A stretch of DNA of 64,000 bases, taken from assembly GCA_047495785.1 (NCBI GenBank), contig JBLDXI010000017.1:2232001-2296000 (forward strand), in the 5' to 3' direction. Under the pieces are notes generated by a model. It made no database searches, was not told where the DNA came from, and worked only from the letters and a program-made list of their open reading frames with translations. This DNA comes from Lepidodermella squamata (lineage: Eukaryota; Gastrotricha). Below are positions 36,501-48,701 of this stretch, in pieces (position 1 is the stretch's first letter; every line of letters begins with the position of its first letter). The position numbers were made by a program, and so were the translations under genes.

Positions 36501-38983
36501 CCTTCTTCAGCGTTCTTGGCCGGGGCTGCAAAAAATTCCCACACTTTTCGCTGTTTCACACCGCCGCCGTGTTCACCTGACTCGGATCGGTCGATTTTAG
36601 TCCGCTTTCGGCCAGATTTATTGTCAGGCGCTGGCGTCGGTGCTTTTGACGTCGAAGGCTCAGCCTCCATTGCGCTTGAAGTTCGAAAATCTTCGTCTAT
36701 AACGTCTTCAAAAACTGGTGACAATTCTTCAGGTGGCTCTTCTGCAGGAACAGTAGTGTCAGATTTTTTCAACGATATCATCATCGTTGTTTTCTTAGGC
36801 AAGAGTGAGGTCGATTTCCCTTTACCACGGCCACGACCTTTTGAAGTCCCAGCTACCATGGCCTTTTCCGGGGCCTTCAATTCCATCATAACTGCTTGAG
36901 GCTTGAAATTATCAGGGACCATTCGAGGATTGCCAGGAAATAACGGCAGCGTAGCCTTGGCGTTTTCGATTGATCTAATGAGAGTTTTTCTCTTTTTTAG
37001 ACCTTGCTCATAGACCTGATCTTCTTTCCCAGCCGTCACCAGCATAACACACCGGCCATCACGCTTTCTACCAGTTCGACCCATTCTAAAATTAAGAGTG
37101 AAAAATCTAATCACGAAAATGACTAGGAATCGTTACCTTTGTACGAGTCTGATCGGCGAGCGATGTTGATCGTAGCAAATAATCAGATCGACTTCGCCGA
37201 TATCAAGACCCTCCTCAACGATAGAAGTCGCAACAAGGGTGTTGAAATCACCACGTCTGAAACGTTCCATTATCAGCAGTTGGTCCTTTTGGCTCATTTT
37301 CGCTGCAGCAACTCGACCTGGGACAGGTAGAGCTCCATTACTGTTCTCATCTTCGGTATTCACTTCAGCAGGCTCTGCAGCTTTTTTGCCCCTACCACGG
37401 CCTCTACCTTTAGGAGCAGTAGTGCCAGCTGGCTTATCACTCGCGGTACTGCCCCCATGACCAATGAACACAACCGGTCGGATTAGGGGCCGATGTCGCT
37501 CCAATAACCTCTTGATTTCATCGACGGTATCACGATATTCCGCGAAAATAATAACTCGGCTTTCTTTCGGTGAGTCATCGCCATTTCCTTGACAATCCAT
37601 AAAATGCTTCAGTATAATTTCATCCAACGCCTTCATTTTTGGATGAACATCCGGTGGTAACGCCGGCTCATTAGAATCTTCGTTTGGCTTCACCTGATTC
37701 GGATCGAATTGAGTGGCGAGTTCGTTGAACAAGTCCAAGTAAGCCTGGTTTTTAGCCATTTCAGCTCGAACTCGAGGGATCGATTTGTCGCCGTGTAACA
37801 GCCCTTGCATGTGGTTATAAAGTGACCTTGGTCCATGAAGCTGAACAAGTTCCAAGCCATGATATAATGAAATGGCAATCATAAAATCTGACTCGATTCG
37901 TCCAGAAAACGGATTCTAGAAGAATTTAATAACGTAAAAAAAATATATCAAATCAATTTGAACTCACGGGGTGAGCTTGTTGTTGCATTCGAAAATTTTC
38001 ACGGGCTTTCAGTAGCATAAATCTCGTAACATTAATCGGGGCTTGTTTGAATAAAACATGGCTTGACTGAAGTCGGTTAACGTAAAATGCACAAATCTGC
38101 GGGATAAGAAAAGCATATTAGTGTTATATTGAAGTCAATAGCGAGAAACAAACCGCGACATATTTATCAACAATTGAGGAAAGATTCCCTTCAAGGTTAA
38201 CAACAACTTTCTCGATCAACTTGTGATGGGTGTAAGGTTGAACGTCGATGGATTCCTCGCTTCTAATTTCAACATGCGATATCATGATATTGGTTACCAA
38301 CTGTTGCACATCCTGAAATCATTCAGAGTGATGGTTGGAAATTAAAACCAGCCGCACAATAGAGGTAACAGTACCTTCAGGTCATTTCCCGGAGTTGCAG
38401 AAAGCGCAAGAACCCTGAACTGCGTGTTGTTGCGGCAGATTTCTCGAATGACTTGACAGTAAGCGTGATTCTTTTGAGCCTTGTGAGCTTCGTCAATAAC
38501 AAGGCATCTAATCATAGTACCATCGCAAACTCCTCTGCCAAGATCGTTCATAATCACTTGTGGAGTTAAGAAAAATATTCTTTTGCTACGCCACATTTCG
38601 GCGCGAGTAACTGGCTGTTGGGATCCTGTCATTTCCGTCATATCTTCCTGAGGAATACCCATGACATTATAGCATGCATCTATTTGCTGAGCAACAAGTG
38701 GTCTCGTTGGGGTCATAAATACAATCTTGCCTGTCGGGTACCATCTGCAATTAATTTAGCTGAGTCAACCTCTGATAAACACTGAGCAATAATACCGATA
38801 GAAGTTGTACATGACCACGGCAGCAATAAACGTCTTTCCAAGTCCAGTAGGCAAGCATACCAACGTATTTTTAAACAAGGCATTTTTAACGATGTTGTAC
38901 TGGTAATCACGAACAGGTAAATTTGATGGATAAATCCAATTCGTCCCAGTTGAATCATCAAATCCCGAGCTATCTTCAGGCAT
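30507..38983 (-). CDS. FANCM: FANCM DNA translocase/helicase
   Basis: ATG at 38983 ([13 protein letters not shown]). SF2 helicase core: [17 protein letters not shown], Walker [36 protein letters not shown] in [21 protein letters not shown], an Fanconi-specific insert, then [19 protein letters not shown] and [12 protein letters not shown]. This is the FANCM/Hef order and is very close in wording to vertebrate FANCM. A long acidic Ser/Pro-rich middle follows (33.9-37.0 kb). The C-terminus is an ERCC4-like domain ([10 protein letters not shown]...[15 protein letters not shown]; the ERK nuclease triad is lost, as in animal FANCM). It is split by a 2357-bp intron (31065-33421, phase AA/A) from [15 protein letters not shown] last 62-bp intron (30688-30749) leads to the HhH end ([19 protein letters not shown]). 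Role: fork remodelling and crosslink repair. Confidence 0.9.
31825..32673 (+). CDS. Intronless unknown gene nested in a FANCM intron
   Basis: ATG at 31825 with an upstream in-frame stop; 282 codons with no intron, on the strand opposite FANCM. The N-terminal third is Ser/Pro-rich and probably disordered. The rest is charged and aromatic, with [54 protein letters not shown] and [19 protein letters not shown], ending in a Lys run. No membrane segment or signal peptide. Not recognised. Lack of introns in an intron-rich neighbourhood and its intronic location fit a retrocopy or a young gene, but no parent is visible here. AATAAA lies just after the stop. Confidence 0.6.
   Translation: MKSSLVPATPPPSIIRSNRTVAASPSFSQFTLLSPFEFNEEESSRQRQPTSIMASILAPSPYPSSESEGSSKIPSPEPNANQVEVASPGSRTSTEIHRRPVPYFKNLDHFRQIIGEGRVDRKTLRHWFNWSVLQEEREGLRTPEPKSRYPRTYKTHPPLDTFDVGSTALEQKANYDAQKWDHNANRTGEEPWGKFAPVLLTMKYVTPVVKQHGSLPKFISRDAGTRDKNVFVPPYDEFPKDSVDNITRQVRILKQLRDSAYDKDIVRNYTFEREDKEKKKKF
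32667..33245. mobile_element. Foldback (inverted-repeat) element flanked by direct repeats
   Basis: Arm A 32741-32865 and arm B 33061-33183 are reverse complements at roughly 85% identity over about 125 bp; shared cores include CCGCCATCAATTT and GGCTCTCGCCA. A short inner inverted repeat (CTGTCAGTT, about 32896, and AACTGACAG, about 32968) lies in the spacer. Flanks are a direct repeat of about 34 bp: GAAATTCTGAGCAATAAAAT (32666 on) and GAAATTCTGAGAAATAAAAT (33208 on). The first copy covers the stop codon and polyadenylation signal of the nested gene. No transposase is present, so it would be non-autonomous. Confidence 0.65.
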
Positions 38984-39968
38984 CTGTGAATCTAGAATTA
39001 ACAACAAGAATAATGAACCATGCGACAAAAAGAACGGTAGCTATTTTCAATGTTAACAACTTCCAATAAGATGATGAGCGATGGCATGATTCAATGTAAA
39101 GCGCATCAAGAGACAGCTAATGTAGAAACAAGATTCCGAGACAGGAAAAACTAAACATTGTTTAACTATCAAATTCCAACGACCAAGAGCAACCCCATAA
39201 TGATCATTGTGCAAAATTATAAGATTTTCAGTGTGGGTTTCAAGATATTTAACGATTATGATGCTAACTCCATTGCTACTCCATTGCAATTAATCAAAAA
39301 TGAACACACAACCCGCCCTAAGAAACTAAGTAATGAACACACAACCCGCGCGGATCGCGATTCGATTTTATTCGATTTTGAGACAAATGGAAAAATCTGT
39401 CAAGGAATGCGCGCCCTAATTTAAAAATACATTTCACACATAAAATTCTTTAAATATATAGTTTACTTTGAATTTTACATTTACGTAAAACTTTGGGAGC
39501 GTGACTAATAATTTGCAAAATGTAATGCAAATCTGACCTTCAACCTTTTCACATCAAAGTGAGCGCATCATCCGCGATTTTTTCGAAGGCCAAAGATCGA
39601 CGAAACCCGGGCTGAAAAATCTTAGTAGTTGCCCGTTGGCATTTGTTCAGTTTCCTGTGCGAACGTGCCAGAGTTCTCAGTAGACATGGTCGATTTAATC
39701 GGAAATGACTGCAACTTTGCACCTTGAAAATAACCTCTATTTTATCTGTTATTTGGTACTTCATTTCTTATTTCTTCGATTGCGTAGTTGTTGGAATTGA
39801 CTTGGGCGCCCTTTTCCAGTCTTGATTCTATTCCAGGCGATAGCTTTGCACTGCTTATTTGTTATTTGTTGGTACTAGTACTAGCACTTTTTTCCTCCTG
39901 TAACCTGTAACTCGCTGTTCTGATCGTTGTAACTATTTTACGCTAGACCCTCATTTATTAGACTCAAC
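38984..39968. other. Divergent promoter region, 985 bp
   Basis: Between the head-to-head starts of FANCM and SDHAF4. It contains an 18-nt exact direct repeat, AATGAACACACAACCCGC, at 39299-39316 and 39332-39349. No coding gene is seen. A non-coding 5' exon of FANCM may lie here, since an AG precedes its ATG closely. Confidence 0.4.
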
Positions 39969-40304
39969 ATGCTGCGAAATATCGTGTCGTCTCTTCGGTT
40001 GGGTTTCACTCATCGCAACAGCATTCTACCCATGAGCCGATTATTATCCTTATCAAGGGTTGACAATCATGGCAAGCATGATGACCACGATCATCATGAT
40101 CATGACCACGACCACGACCACAAGCATGAAAAGGGGAAGAAGCAGAAGGTTCAAAAAGACGAGCGAAAATTTAATGATGATGCCGCTTATGCTAGGTTTG
40201 AAGACGACAAAAACCCTGTAACTGGTGAAATCGGAGGCCCTCGAGGCCCAGAACCTACGAGATATGGAGATTGGGAGCGCAAAGGTCGCGTTACAGATTT
40301 TTGA
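39969..40304 (+). CDS. SDHAF4: Succinate dehydrogenase assembly factor 4
   Basis: Single exon of 111 residues, ATG at 39969. The N-terminus is a basic mitochondrial presequence ([18 protein letters not shown]). The C-terminus, [20 protein letters not shown] followed by [12 protein letters not shown], is the invariant SDHAF4/Sdh8 signature ([24 protein letters not shown]). SDHAF4 is a matrix chaperone that loads flavinylated SDHA into complex II. An unusual His/Asp repeat ([18 protein letters not shown]) sits between presequence and conserved domain. The gene lies head-to-head with FANCM and 156 bp before PIP4K2 on the same strand. Confidence 0.9.
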   Translation: MLRNIVSSLRLGFTHRNSILPMSRLLSLSRVDNHGKHDDHDHHDHDHDHDHKHEKGKKQKVQKDERKFNDDAAYARFEDDKNPVTGEIGGPRGPEPTRYGDWERKGRVTDF

Positions 40305-40460
40305 ACCTTGATAGATTGACCAATTATAATCCTGTGTACTGTATAAGTGCTTTCGAGTGTATAATAACTTTAATACCCTATTTTCCAACAAGTGAAGAAT
40401 TAGATGACAATTGTTATACTTCATGTTTTTGATTCTAGATCGTATTATCGTTAGACTAAA

Positions 40461-41800
40461 ATGTCTGAGAAGCCGAAAATAATGAAGACGAAGAAGAAGA
40501 AGATCAAGATTCTGCACCCGAAAGCGAAATTGTTCAGATCGTCGGATCCATCCATGAGCGTCTTCATGTGGGGCATTAACTACATGGGATCGGAAATGCA
40601 GCATATTCAAATTCCTGTTATGCTGTTGCCGGAACATTTCAAGGCATTCACGAAAGTGAAAGTTGAAAACAAGGACTTCAATAAGGAAACGATGCCTAGT
40701 CACTACAAATTTAAAATTTACTTTCCGGTTGCCTTCAAGATCATACGAGAACGGTTTGGTACTGACGACTCTTTATATGTTCGCTCTTTAACGAGTCGTG
40801 AACCATCACGCGTCATTCCTAACCCTGGTCGCTCATCGTCTCGATTGATGTCGACTGCCGACGAACGATTCGTCGTTAAAACCATCGGTGGCGACGAAGT
40901 TGGACAACTTCACGCCTTAATCCGCCCGTATTACGAATATCTCGTAACAAACAGCAGTGGCACATTCCTGCCTCATGTTCTTGGCCTGTATCGGGTTACT
41001 GTTGGCGAACAGGACAGTTACTATTTTGTCATGAGCAATGCGTTCGAGCGGAATTATGCTATCAAGGTAAAATTTGTCTGGCAATTTATGATATCGTTGA
41101 ATCGAATTGTTTGTAGGTAAAGTACGACTTGAAGGGTTCCACTTTCGATCGACAAGCCTCCGAAAAAGAAAAGCAAAGACAGTTTCCAACTTTCAAAGAT
41201 GTTGACTTCGTTGAATCGCAATCAAAGTTGTACGTCGGAGCTCAACAAAAAGCTCAGATTCTAAGCATTCTTCAAAGAGACGTCGATTTTTTGAGCTCTC
41301 AAAACCTTATGGACTACAGTCTATTAGTCGGCATCCATGACCCAGACGCAGTTGCAATCGAGAAGAAGGAAGATCAAGGTTGTAAAGTTTTTACCTCTTT
41401 TACTCTTAATAATTTTTCCGTAAATCTAGGTGATGAATCTGCACCGGAATATGACTATGCCACCGCGAGTAGTGAGGAATCCGAAGAGGAGCAACCCTCT
41501 CAGCTCAACGATCCCCCATCATCGCCACCACCTTATTCGGCCGGGGCATCAGCGGCGCCTGAAGAGCCGAAGAGCAAGCACCTGCCCAGAGTAAATATGT
41601 TTCACTCATCACCAGACGCACCGAAGCGCGAGGTTTATTTTCTGATGATAATCGACGTTCTAACAAACTACGGCGTAAAAAAATGGACTGCTCATACCGC
41701 TAAAACGCTGAAGCACGGCGCTGATGCCGAATTCTCGACAGTAGCTCCAGATACGTACGCAAAACGATTTATCGATTTCATCGGCAGCATTTTGGCGTGA
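40461..41800 (+). CDS. PIP4K2: Phosphatidylinositol 5-phosphate 4-kinase (type II PIPK)
   Basis: ATG at 40461. The N-terminal region is rich in Lys. SDPSMSVFMWGINYMGSEMQ is followed by the kinase core: RFVVKTIGGDEV (Gly-x-Gly/Lys region), LPHVLGLYRVTV, YYFVMSNAF, KYDLKGSTFDRQAS, LMDYSLLVGIHD (catalytic and metal site) and FLMIIDVLTNYG/KKWTAHTAKTLKHG (activation-loop/C-terminal part, type II form). Intron 41067-41117 (51 bp) splits AIK/VKYDLKGS. A second 51-bp GT-AG segment after KKEDQ (about 41379-41430) is in frame and free of stops and is probably an intron. It converts PI5P to PI(4,5)P2 at endomembranes and nucleus. The size is close to that of animal PIP4K2 proteins. Confidence 0.9.
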
Positions 41801-42639
41801 TAATAAAATAATATTTAAGGTGGATGAACAAATATAGACTGCATGAACCACAATGAAAAATCGATGCAAATTACTGAGCTGACTATTCACTAATACTTTT
41901 ATGATTTGCTTAGAAGCCTTCCATTCTTTGAAGTGAAATGTGAACTTGAAAAACAACGCTCGAGCTTCTCATCATCGTAGTCATATTCATTTCTGTTTAT
42001 TTATCTGTGCTGCGGTTTTGTCTTCTTGCGATACCTCGAATTGGTCTGCCCTACTCGTTTCTGTAATGCATACTATTTCAGTCGCGGTTGAGGACGCGCG
42101 CGCGTTTTAACCAATCGTGATCGCCAACTGAATGTATTTGCGAATAGAATAGCTTGCGATTTACGTTGTAGGTCTGCTAAAAATGGAACCAACTTTGCCA
42201 TGAAATTCCGTTATGTTTTTTAATCGGAAAGGAATTGATTGTTATGTTTTGCTTGAGTTGAACTGGTGGATTCTATAATTGATATAGATTTACGTCTGAC
42301 TTGCTTTCTTCGTAATTTTTCTCGTCAATTTTCTGTTTTGCTACTCGCTCTGGCCTCAAAAATCTTGATTGAAAATTGGCGATGGTTCTTTTTTAAAAGT
42401 TGTAATATTCGCCGCTATCCGGTCTTGGCAGGTCACTTCTGTCTGTCGTCTGCGTTGTTGAGTCACCGAGCCATATCGTATGATGACTGATTTTTGTGTG
42501 TTTTGTATTTAAAAAAGATGATGAAAGTTTTTGAACAACACAAGAAAAAAAACTGTTTCAGATAATTAAAAATTATTATCAATAATAAACGTTTTGTTTG
42601 TGATCGAAAAACAACCCAGTTTAGTTTTTTGTTATTATC
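41801..42639. other. Intergenic, 840 bp
   Basis: PIP4K2 3' end (AATAAA a few bases after the stop, then TTTAAGGTGGAT at 41814) and the THADA upstream region. No coding frame supported. Confidence 0.4.
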
Positions 42640-45600
42640 ATGCCGTTGTTGACCGACTCGCTGTTGCTATGCGAAACAGCGCCGGTTGTTGTGGACGCTA
42701 TTTTTGTCGACTGCTCTGTTTCTGTTTTCGACTGCTATCATCGCCAGCTGATAAAAAATTGGTTGAATAAGCATTTCGTGGCAGGTCATTCCACATGTTT
42801 GGCGTCGTTCGAGGCCGAACTCGGCGCTTTGATCGCAAAAGCTGTGGCGAATGCGGACGGTAATTGTGATGCGAAATGGTCGCTGCGGTTTGTCAATGGA
42901 TTTCAGCTGCTCAGCGAGTGCGACGCATCGATCCGGCGACTGCTCGAGTCGGGCACTTGCGCGCAAATGATTGTTGATTACTTCGCGGCCGCCATAAATA
43001 GATTTATTCTTGACACTAATAGCAGCACCGCCACCACCAGCTCGCCATGCGGCGGCGGCAGTGGCCTTGTCTATTTAGAGGCGAAGCTTTTGCTCAAATT
43101 GGTTCAGATATTTTCGCGCATTTTCGGCAAAATTCAGAACCATCGATCGATTTGTGTGCCCGCTCAGCTAATCGAGGCGCTGTGGACCCTGGCCGCGTCG
43201 GATTTATACGAATTGGATGTAAGAATAAATGATCATGATAATCCACTATTATGGTGGCGGTGAATACGAACTAGAAAAAAAATTGATGTTTTTTCATCCA
43301 GGTTCGCCAGGCATCGACTAATCTCATTGTGCAGTTGGCTTCCCCTAATCAGCAGTATTTTTCTTTCAAAAATCGATCTGAAGCGCTTATCGAAAAAATG
43401 GTCCCGAAAGATAGGCAAACTGCGTCTAAATTGTGCCTAAAAATTCTGGGCGCTGGGGCTTTCTGCAGTCAGCTCTTACCTGCCCAATTAGCCGCCGATG
43501 AATTGAATAATGGAGAAATTTTGTTGTTGGTTTTACTGGAAGATATCTCAAATTGTTGTTCAACAAGGTTGTAGAAAAAAATGAGAAAAAATATTTTAAT
43601 TTCGTACATTTACAGGATGTCGACGTCTTTTGCGATAGCTTTCTATCGCAGTTTATTAAGCTGGACCAAGGCTGCCGTGTAAATTTACAAAAAATCGCAG
43701 AATAAACTGTGAAAATATTGAGTTATGTGTTATAGAGCGGCATGCGCGTTGCGTTCAAATCAAATTTGGTCCACCTCAAATGTTTCGCCGGTCATGCGGC
43801 TATTCGTTCAGTTGATAGAAAGCGGCTGGGATTGTCATGCAGAGGTGAAATATCATTTCGCCATCGTGAATTTTTTAATATTTTTTTCTTAAGGTGGTGC
43901 GAGATTTGGTTTCTGAAGTCTTCGAAACACTGCTTATGTTATTCAGAAATACGATGAATTTATCTTCAAATGAGGACAATTTCCTGGGTGATCTGATTTG
44001 CACGCTACTGCGAACTGACTGGCAGTCACGGTTGAAATATCGCCCGCTATCCCAAATCACCGAGCTATTTGGCCCTGCGATTCTTTTCGAATGCGCACGA
44101 AAGGTTGATCTTGACATTCCTGAGAAAATCAGCACGGCTTTCTGTGATCGAGCTATCGCACCCCATGCTGCTACATTCATTTCCGCTATCGTAAAATCAG
44201 CTATGTGTCACTCGTCTTCGAACTTCGACGAGGACGGATTTTTGGAGGGTATGATAAGCCACGTGGTCGATGCGGCTGCGTGCGACGAGGCGGTAACACG
44301 GCATTTTGTGACATTTGCCGTGCCGAAACTGTTGAAAGTTCGTGGAAAGCGGGTTGTTGACGTCATTATCAACCGGTCCGGAAGTCGGCCTGGCCTCGAT
44401 CGGCTGCCGGACGCTGAGTATTTGATTTTGTTCTCTGTATGCCGGACAGCGCGTGCCTCTGGCCTCTATGAGCTGGGCGACGCGGGCAGCGAAAACGGAA
44501 CCGCGAAAATGGCCGTGCTATTGAGTGAAGCACTCAATCACTCAAACATACACGTATGTGCCTTGTTGCATGATCTAATTACTAGCAGTAGTAGTAGTCG
44601 TAGCGCATTCATCGTGGCTTATTTTCCGCCCCGATTCTCCGCCGACCAGAAGTCCCTAGGGCATTGTTTTTGCTATTTTGGCCGCGCAATAATTTTTCAA
44701 TTCATAGAACTTTGATTAAACTACTCGCGGCTATAAAAGCGCCATTTTTTCAGTGCAATATTGACTATTTTTTCCGGTCTCTGCCCTCACAACATCCGTA
44801 TTATTACTGCTACCCAAATGGCCTCATATTACATTACTTCCTGTATTCGTTGCAGGTGGCAGGGTTTTAAGTCAATAATTTTATTAAAAAAGTAGAACGT
44901 AAATAACGGGAATAATAAATTATTGTTTTTCTACAGATTCGGCTCGAGGCGTTTGGCTTTCTTAGCGAGAATGTCCGCATTGGCCAAGCGCTATGGGCGT
45001 GGGAGCTAGATGCAATCGAGCGATTCATCGCCGCGTCTTTCAAGGTGGATTCCAGCGATTTCCGCCAGGCTTACCGCTCGCTTTTCCGAAAATTTCTCAG
45101 CCGATTGCGAGACAGTGGCAATGTGTCCGAACGGCAACGGCCCGGGTGTGAATTAGTCAAAAATTACATCGGCTTTCTCGATCGAATGATTGGCCTCGCG
45201 CTGGAATCGCTCACATTTCCAGGCTCAGCTTTCGCCAGGCGATCGACAGCTCTCAATCTGCTGAATGTGATCGCTAGAGTTTTCCCGAAAAACGAATGCA
45301 GCTGGTTCGATTTCACGAAATGCTGCTTCGAATCGCGTCATACCACCTTAATTTTGCTGCGGGCCTTGATGCGTGATACGTACGAAGACAACAAAAAACT
45401 GGCGTATGAGTTGTTATCGCTATTCTGGCGAAATTGCGAGAGTTTAGTTGAGAGGGATGAAATTTTCGAGAAGGCTACCAGTCTTTCACAGAGCACTAAT
45501 CCTCAAAATGGGGTAACTGCGGCTTACCTGTTCAAATTACTGGCTAGTAGATTTGACGCAAATGGCGCAGGGATGGCTGAATTTATGTCTAGTACCTTGT

Positions 45601-48600
45601 TAGCTAGTTTGAAAGAACAGCTCGAGGTGGCTAAATCAGATCTGTCAAAAGCTGCTGTATCGCGGCCCTTGTACCCGACGATTATATGCATTCGTTACCT
45701 GATTGCTGAGTTCCGTCAAACGCTTTCCGACTCGCCGGTTGAATTCCGAAAATTCGCCCTGGAGTTGATTTCCACCCTCCAATCGGTTTCAGACGTAGTT
45801 TCGCCAGTGATAACTCATCAGAGCCCTGAGGGTTTGAACCTGGATGAAGTTGAGAATGAAAATGACGATGAAAATGAGACAAACGATCTTCTGCCCGAAT
45901 TCCTAACAGTTTGCTGTTGGCGGTCGATAAAGGAGGTTTCGCTAACCTTATCGCTATTAGTCGAAATTTCAATCGACCAAGCCGATAATTCTGGATCAAT
46001 GAAACTGTTGACCCTTGATGAATTGAAAAATTTGGGTAATTACTTCTCGGAAATGTTGTTGAAAGCTCGGCATCGGGGCGCGTTTGAAATCGCCTACGCT
46101 GGTTTCGATCACATTTGCGCAAAGTTATGGCAAGCCCAGTCGACTCTATTGAACGTCTTACCAACTATGTGGCTGAAGCCCCTCCTTAACTGTTTTGAAT
46201 CGACGGGCGATAACGTATCCCTATCGGCTACTCGTCGAAGTGCGGGTCTTCCGTTCTACTTCCAGGCCGTGGTTGGCAATGAGCCTCGATTGACGAGATC
46301 TGTTCAAGTTTCTTTGCTAGAAACTGTTCTAAAGCTGCTCATCCAACGAACTTTTATGACAAATTCGGAAAATGACATAGTTCGCGTTCATGCCCTGAAT
46401 ATTCTTCGAGCTCTGGTTCGAGATTCGCGGCTTGAGCAAGCCGTTTCGCCCTACCTAGGCGACGCTTTCATCACAGCGATGACAGCTTTATCCTCGAAAA
46501 ACTGGTCGATTCGAAATTCAGGGACTTTGCTATTCTCCGCCTTAATGAATCGCGTTTTCGGGGTGCATCGCGAAAAATTCACGCCGGCAAAGAAAAACAG
46601 CATGACGGGTCGATTATTTTTCACCCTGTACCCGAATTTATTCCAATTTTTGTTGAATTACTTCTCGGACGCGGATAACGAGGCGGCCTCTTCAGTGGCT
46701 GTTACGTTTTTGTCACTGTTCGAACATTTGTACCCGTCGCCTTTCGATGTGAATGAGGCGGTGGCTAATGCCTCAATCTCCGGTGGCAATGATGACAACG
46801 ACTTGGCGAAATCGGTTCAAGTCAACGTCTTCGCCTTCATTCCTGCCCTAATTTCGCTGCTAGGGCATCGAGCGATCCGAGTTCGTATCATGGCGTCGAG
46901 AAGTATTCGAAATTTCGTCACCATCGATTCGCTGCCAACTTTGCTCGAAACTTTGATCAATCGGTATAATGAAACCAGTGGTTGGAATTCGAATCTAGCC
47001 GATGGATATTTGACGCTTCTTCGCAAATTGGTTTCAATGTTTGCTACTGATCAAGAAGCGTTCGAATTGCTTTTCGAGGTCTCTAAACTATTCGTTGAAA
47101 GATTTGTATCAGAAAAAGATAATGGCCTCGTGAAAGCAGGAATCTTGCATCTTTTCCTAAAAATGGTTGAAATGAAACCGGAAAAATTCGAGAAAACTGG
47201 CCAGTTGTACGAAATTGCGGAAATTTACGCTAAATCAGCCATTGACTGCAACGACGGCCCGTCAACTCTATTCATCCGAGCTGTTCAGTTATCTATTTTG
47301 ATTGCTTCACAGAAGAATTGCTTGAACACAGTCGAAAACTACGTCCTGCACAGGTCTAAATTCGTGAGATCCACGGCAATTGACTGTTTCAATGAAATTT
47401 TATTGCGACAATTTTTGAAACGAGAAAAACACGACGGCGGGCTGGTCGCATCGCTATTTGACGATCGGCTCGGGAAGGACGAGGAATACGTTGAAATCGA
47501 TTTCAGAGGCGATTTCTGCATTGAGAAGAGCGAATTACTGAACATTTCATGGCAGCAGCTGCGTGCACTCGATGTCGCTGAGCACGAATTTGAAGTTTCG
47601 AAATTGCTGAATTTGATCGCGTTTTGTGTCCTACTAAAAAGTGGCCCGCTTGAACCGGCTCTCGCTGAGAATATTTTCACGCGGCTTCTTCAAATTCTGT
47701 CAACTTTCGGCCATTTGTCCGAACTAGCCCAACCATGCAATCGCGCTCTATCAGCCGTTGCGCCTTTCCTTAGCCGGAATTCGCAAGAAAAAATCGTGGC
47801 TGTGCTGTCTGAAATGGTGTCTGGAAGTGACGACTACGCCAAATTTCGTCTGGCGATTTTCGGCCTGAGCCGCTTGCCACGTGACTGCGTCCTCCTTAAT
47901 AATACGGCATGTGACGTCATGTTGACCCTGTTGACCTCGAGCGAACCCGATATCCGCGTTCTGGCTAGCTGGTACATAACCCGGCGAATCGCACCCGTCG
48001 AACTCGAACTCGCGTCTTTGCACTCGGGCCAGGCGTTGGTTGTTTTCTTGGCAGTGGTAGCAAGTAGCCGTCCGGTTGCGGACGCCGTGCAATGGCTGCT
48101 GGCTGTTGCGACATCGCCAAAACGCATGATGACGAATGAAGGCGGCGAAAATCTTCAACAGGTGTTTGAGGCTGAGGAAACGAATCCGTTTGCTGAAGAT
48201 CGTCTCGTTTCAAATAATTGCGTCTTTCTAATATCAGTCCTCCTTAATGGAATACCTAAAACGACTGACCAGCTGTTTTCCCGCCTCAGATTACCTGGAC
48301 CCGTAATTCGGGCGCTGAATCATTTTTTCGAAAAAATTGACGTGAAAGTCGACTCGGCAATGTTGGCTTCAATCACAGAAAATCAGCTATTGTCAGGAGA
48401 AACTTTAAATGGTGAAAGTAAAAATATTTCTCGCCAAGAAGCGGCGAAATTAATTGTAAAATCTGTGCAAGAAATGAGCGCGAAAAGTGAAGAAGATTTT
48501 GCGTTGCTGATGAGAAAATGCAAGCCATCGCAATCGGCGATGATGCGGAGTGATATATTCTACCAAAGATTGCTACTATGCAAAATTTTGGCTGGTTGCG

Positions 48601-48701
48601 GTGGTTTTACCTTCTATTTCGGACTTGATAAGCATCTGATTGGTTCGGATAGTTTGGTTCTGGGCGATTCGACGCATCTGGAATCTATGCTGATCTGCTG
48701 A
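42640..48701 (+). CDS. THADA: THADA (Trm732-type) HEAT/ARM-repeat protein
   Basis: ATG at 42640. Exons are about 42640-43218, 43302-43567, 43616-43681, 43740-43845, 43894-44552 and 44937-48701. The splice at HSNIH/IRLEAFGF joins in phase. The conserved DUF2428 centre is clear: WRSIKEVSLTLSLLVEIS, KARHRGAFEIAYAGFDHIC, ATRRSAGLPFYFQAVVGNEP, VHALNILRALVRDSRLEQ, NWSIRNSGTLLFSALMNRVF and FLSLFEHLYPSPFD, in the order found in THADA. The rest is alpha-helical repeat without recognisable motifs. THADA/Trm732 partners FTSJ1/Trm7 for 2'-O-methylation at tRNA position 32. It has also been linked to SERCA and thermogenesis in flies. The protein is about 1,750 residues, near family size. The 3765-bp last exon is the largest in the window. 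Confidence 0.85.

Noticed and set aside
40053-40703. 216-codon minus-strand frame, His/Val/Met-rich
   Set aside because: It is the antisense shadow of the SDHAF4 His/Asp repeat and the PIP4K2 start; both sense genes are firmly identified.
45682-48213. Several 80-160 codon antisense frames in THADA
   Set aside because: Shadows of a well-supported coding exon.
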